Shown piece by piece: positions 12,877 to 13,401 of a DNA stretch of 13,401 nt (within the stretch, counting starts at the first letter, position 1; each line of letters opens with the position of its first letter). The DNA is from Pseudomonadota bacterium (lineage in GTDB: Bacteria > Desulfobacterota > Syntrophia > Syntrophales > UBA5619): NCBI GenBank assembly GCA_018827585.1, contig JAHJXP010000261.1, positions 1-13,401 on the forward strand, written 5' to 3'. Made by a program: the position numbers and the translations under genes. The notes beneath the pieces are model-generated. The model saw only the letters and a program-made list of their open reading frames with translations, was not told the origin of the DNA and did not search any database.

Positions 12877-13401
12877 TTCAAGCTTCTTCTTGAGGGTTTC
12901 GTTTTGGGGATTGAAGCGGATGGCGCGCCGATAGGTCTCGACCGCCTCCTGGATCTCCCCCGTCCTGACGTAAACATCCCCGAGGTGTTCGAGGATCGCC
13001 GCATCCTCCGGCAGGATTTCCGCCGCTTCCCTGAGATAACGGATGGCTTCCTGAAGCCTGTCTTTCCGGAAGCTGACCCATCCTAAGGAGTCGATGATGT
13101 ATCCGTTTCCCGGCTTCAGATCGAGGGCCTTGTGGATCATCTGCTCGGCCTCGTCGAGGTTGATCCCCCGATCCGCGTACAGATACCCGATGAAGTTGAG
13201 GGCATCCGCATGATCCGGTTCGACCCTGAGGACCTCTCGCATCGCCGCGATGCTCTCGTCGAACCGATCGGTCTTTTCGAAGAGCACCCCCAGGCTGTAT
13301 TGAAGATCGACACTGGCGGGGTTGTTCTTGAGTCCCTCCCGGATGATCTCTTCCGCAGTTAGGAAGCTCTTTTGCTCCTCGTAGAGGGCGGCGAGATAGG
13401 C
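12847..13401 (-). CDS. TPR protein, C-terminal part (5' end outside window)
   Basis: The frame is open from the window edge to the stop at 12847, giving 184 residues with no start needed inside the window. At least four to five tetratricopeptide repeats are visible in order: AEEIIREGLKNNP, LQYSLGVLFEKTDRFDESIAAMREVLRVEP, ALNFIGYLYADRGINLDEAEQMIHKALDLKP, IDSLGWVSFRKDRLQEAIRYLREAAEILP, and LEHLGDVYVRTGEIQEAVETYRRAIRFNP. The block from ALNFIGYLYA to DSLGW is typical of large envelope-associated TPR proteins in deltaproteobacteria. TPRs mediate protein contacts; no specific function can be assigned. The final residues EDLVKSLESR are encoded by the outer arm of repeat copy D, so the natural C-terminus may have been replaced. 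It is upstream of the DUF4292-like lipoprotein gene on the same strand. Confidence 0.85.
   Translation of the reverse strand, partial: AYLAALYEEQKSFLTAEEIIREGLKNNPASVDLQYSLGVLFEKTDRFDESIAAMREVLRVEPDHADALNFIGYLYADRGINLDEAEQMIHKALDLKPGNGYIIDSLGWVSFRKDRLQEAIRYLREAAEILPEDAAILEHLGDVYVRTGEIQEAVETYRRAIRFNPQNETLKKKLEDLVKSLESR

Noticed and set aside
12739..13086. Recurring small open frame beginning MLRCASPFVIAAYAKVRL in copy D, also at 4015-4272 and 11620-11820
   Set aside because: It is translated repeat sequence: the frame enters unrelated flanking DNA at each copy, has no ribosome site, and its stop lies outside the element. It is a likely source of false gene calls.

Overview
The window looks like a chromosomal segment from a GC-rich Gram-negative bacterium, most likely a deltaproteobacterium (Desulfobacterota, perhaps Syntrophales-like). 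This rests on the complete Tol-Pal set, the EF-P/EpmA/KamA-type gene set, lipoprotein boxes, and a COG1313-type radical SAM protein and baeRF-like protein in this combination. The taxon is an inference from gene content, not a database result.

Layout: (1) 1-2741, minus strand: a baeRF-like protein (1593-2741), a cation diffusion facilitator of the HxxxD zinc type (519-1496) and, overlapping its 3' end, the first 182 codons of a PflX/COG1313-type radical SAM protein with a Tat-like N-terminus (1-546, runs off the window). (2) 3062-5894, plus strand: a KamA-family radical SAM aminomutase (EpmB-like), elongation factor P and EpmA. Together these form a beta-lysylation set for EF-P. (3) 6069-11677, plus strand: the tol-pal cluster tolQ, tolR, a short tolA, tolB, pal and cpoB/ybgF. 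It would build the trans-envelope complex that links inner-membrane proton-motive force to the outer membrane and peptidoglycan. (4) 11847-13401, minus strand and convergent with cpoB: a LolB/DUF4292-like lipoprotein and, upstream of it, the C-terminal 184 residues of a TPR protein that enters from beyond the window.

The most striking non-coding signal is a family of short inverted-repeat elements. Four complete copies (4135-4294, 8149-8333, 11679-11842, and 12717-12876 inverted) and one half copy (2946-3042) sit in gene junctions. Each complete copy has a 125-bp core with near-perfect 21-bp terminal inverted repeats, a central hairpin, and an outer arm of about 35 bp that repeats the terminal motif. 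The core is enlarged to 148 bp in one copy. Three of the four complete copies are flanked by direct repeats of about 9 bp that look like target-site duplications, so this is probably a MITE-like element mobilised by a transposase that is not in this window. One copy supplies the last codons and stop of the TPR gene.

No tRNA, rRNA, CRISPR array, transposase gene or phage gene was seen. Most of the window is ordinary core-genome content. The points worth a second look are the repeat family, the hybrid active site of the EpmB-like enzyme, the Tat-like radical SAM protein, and the redistribution of helical linker between TolA and Pal.
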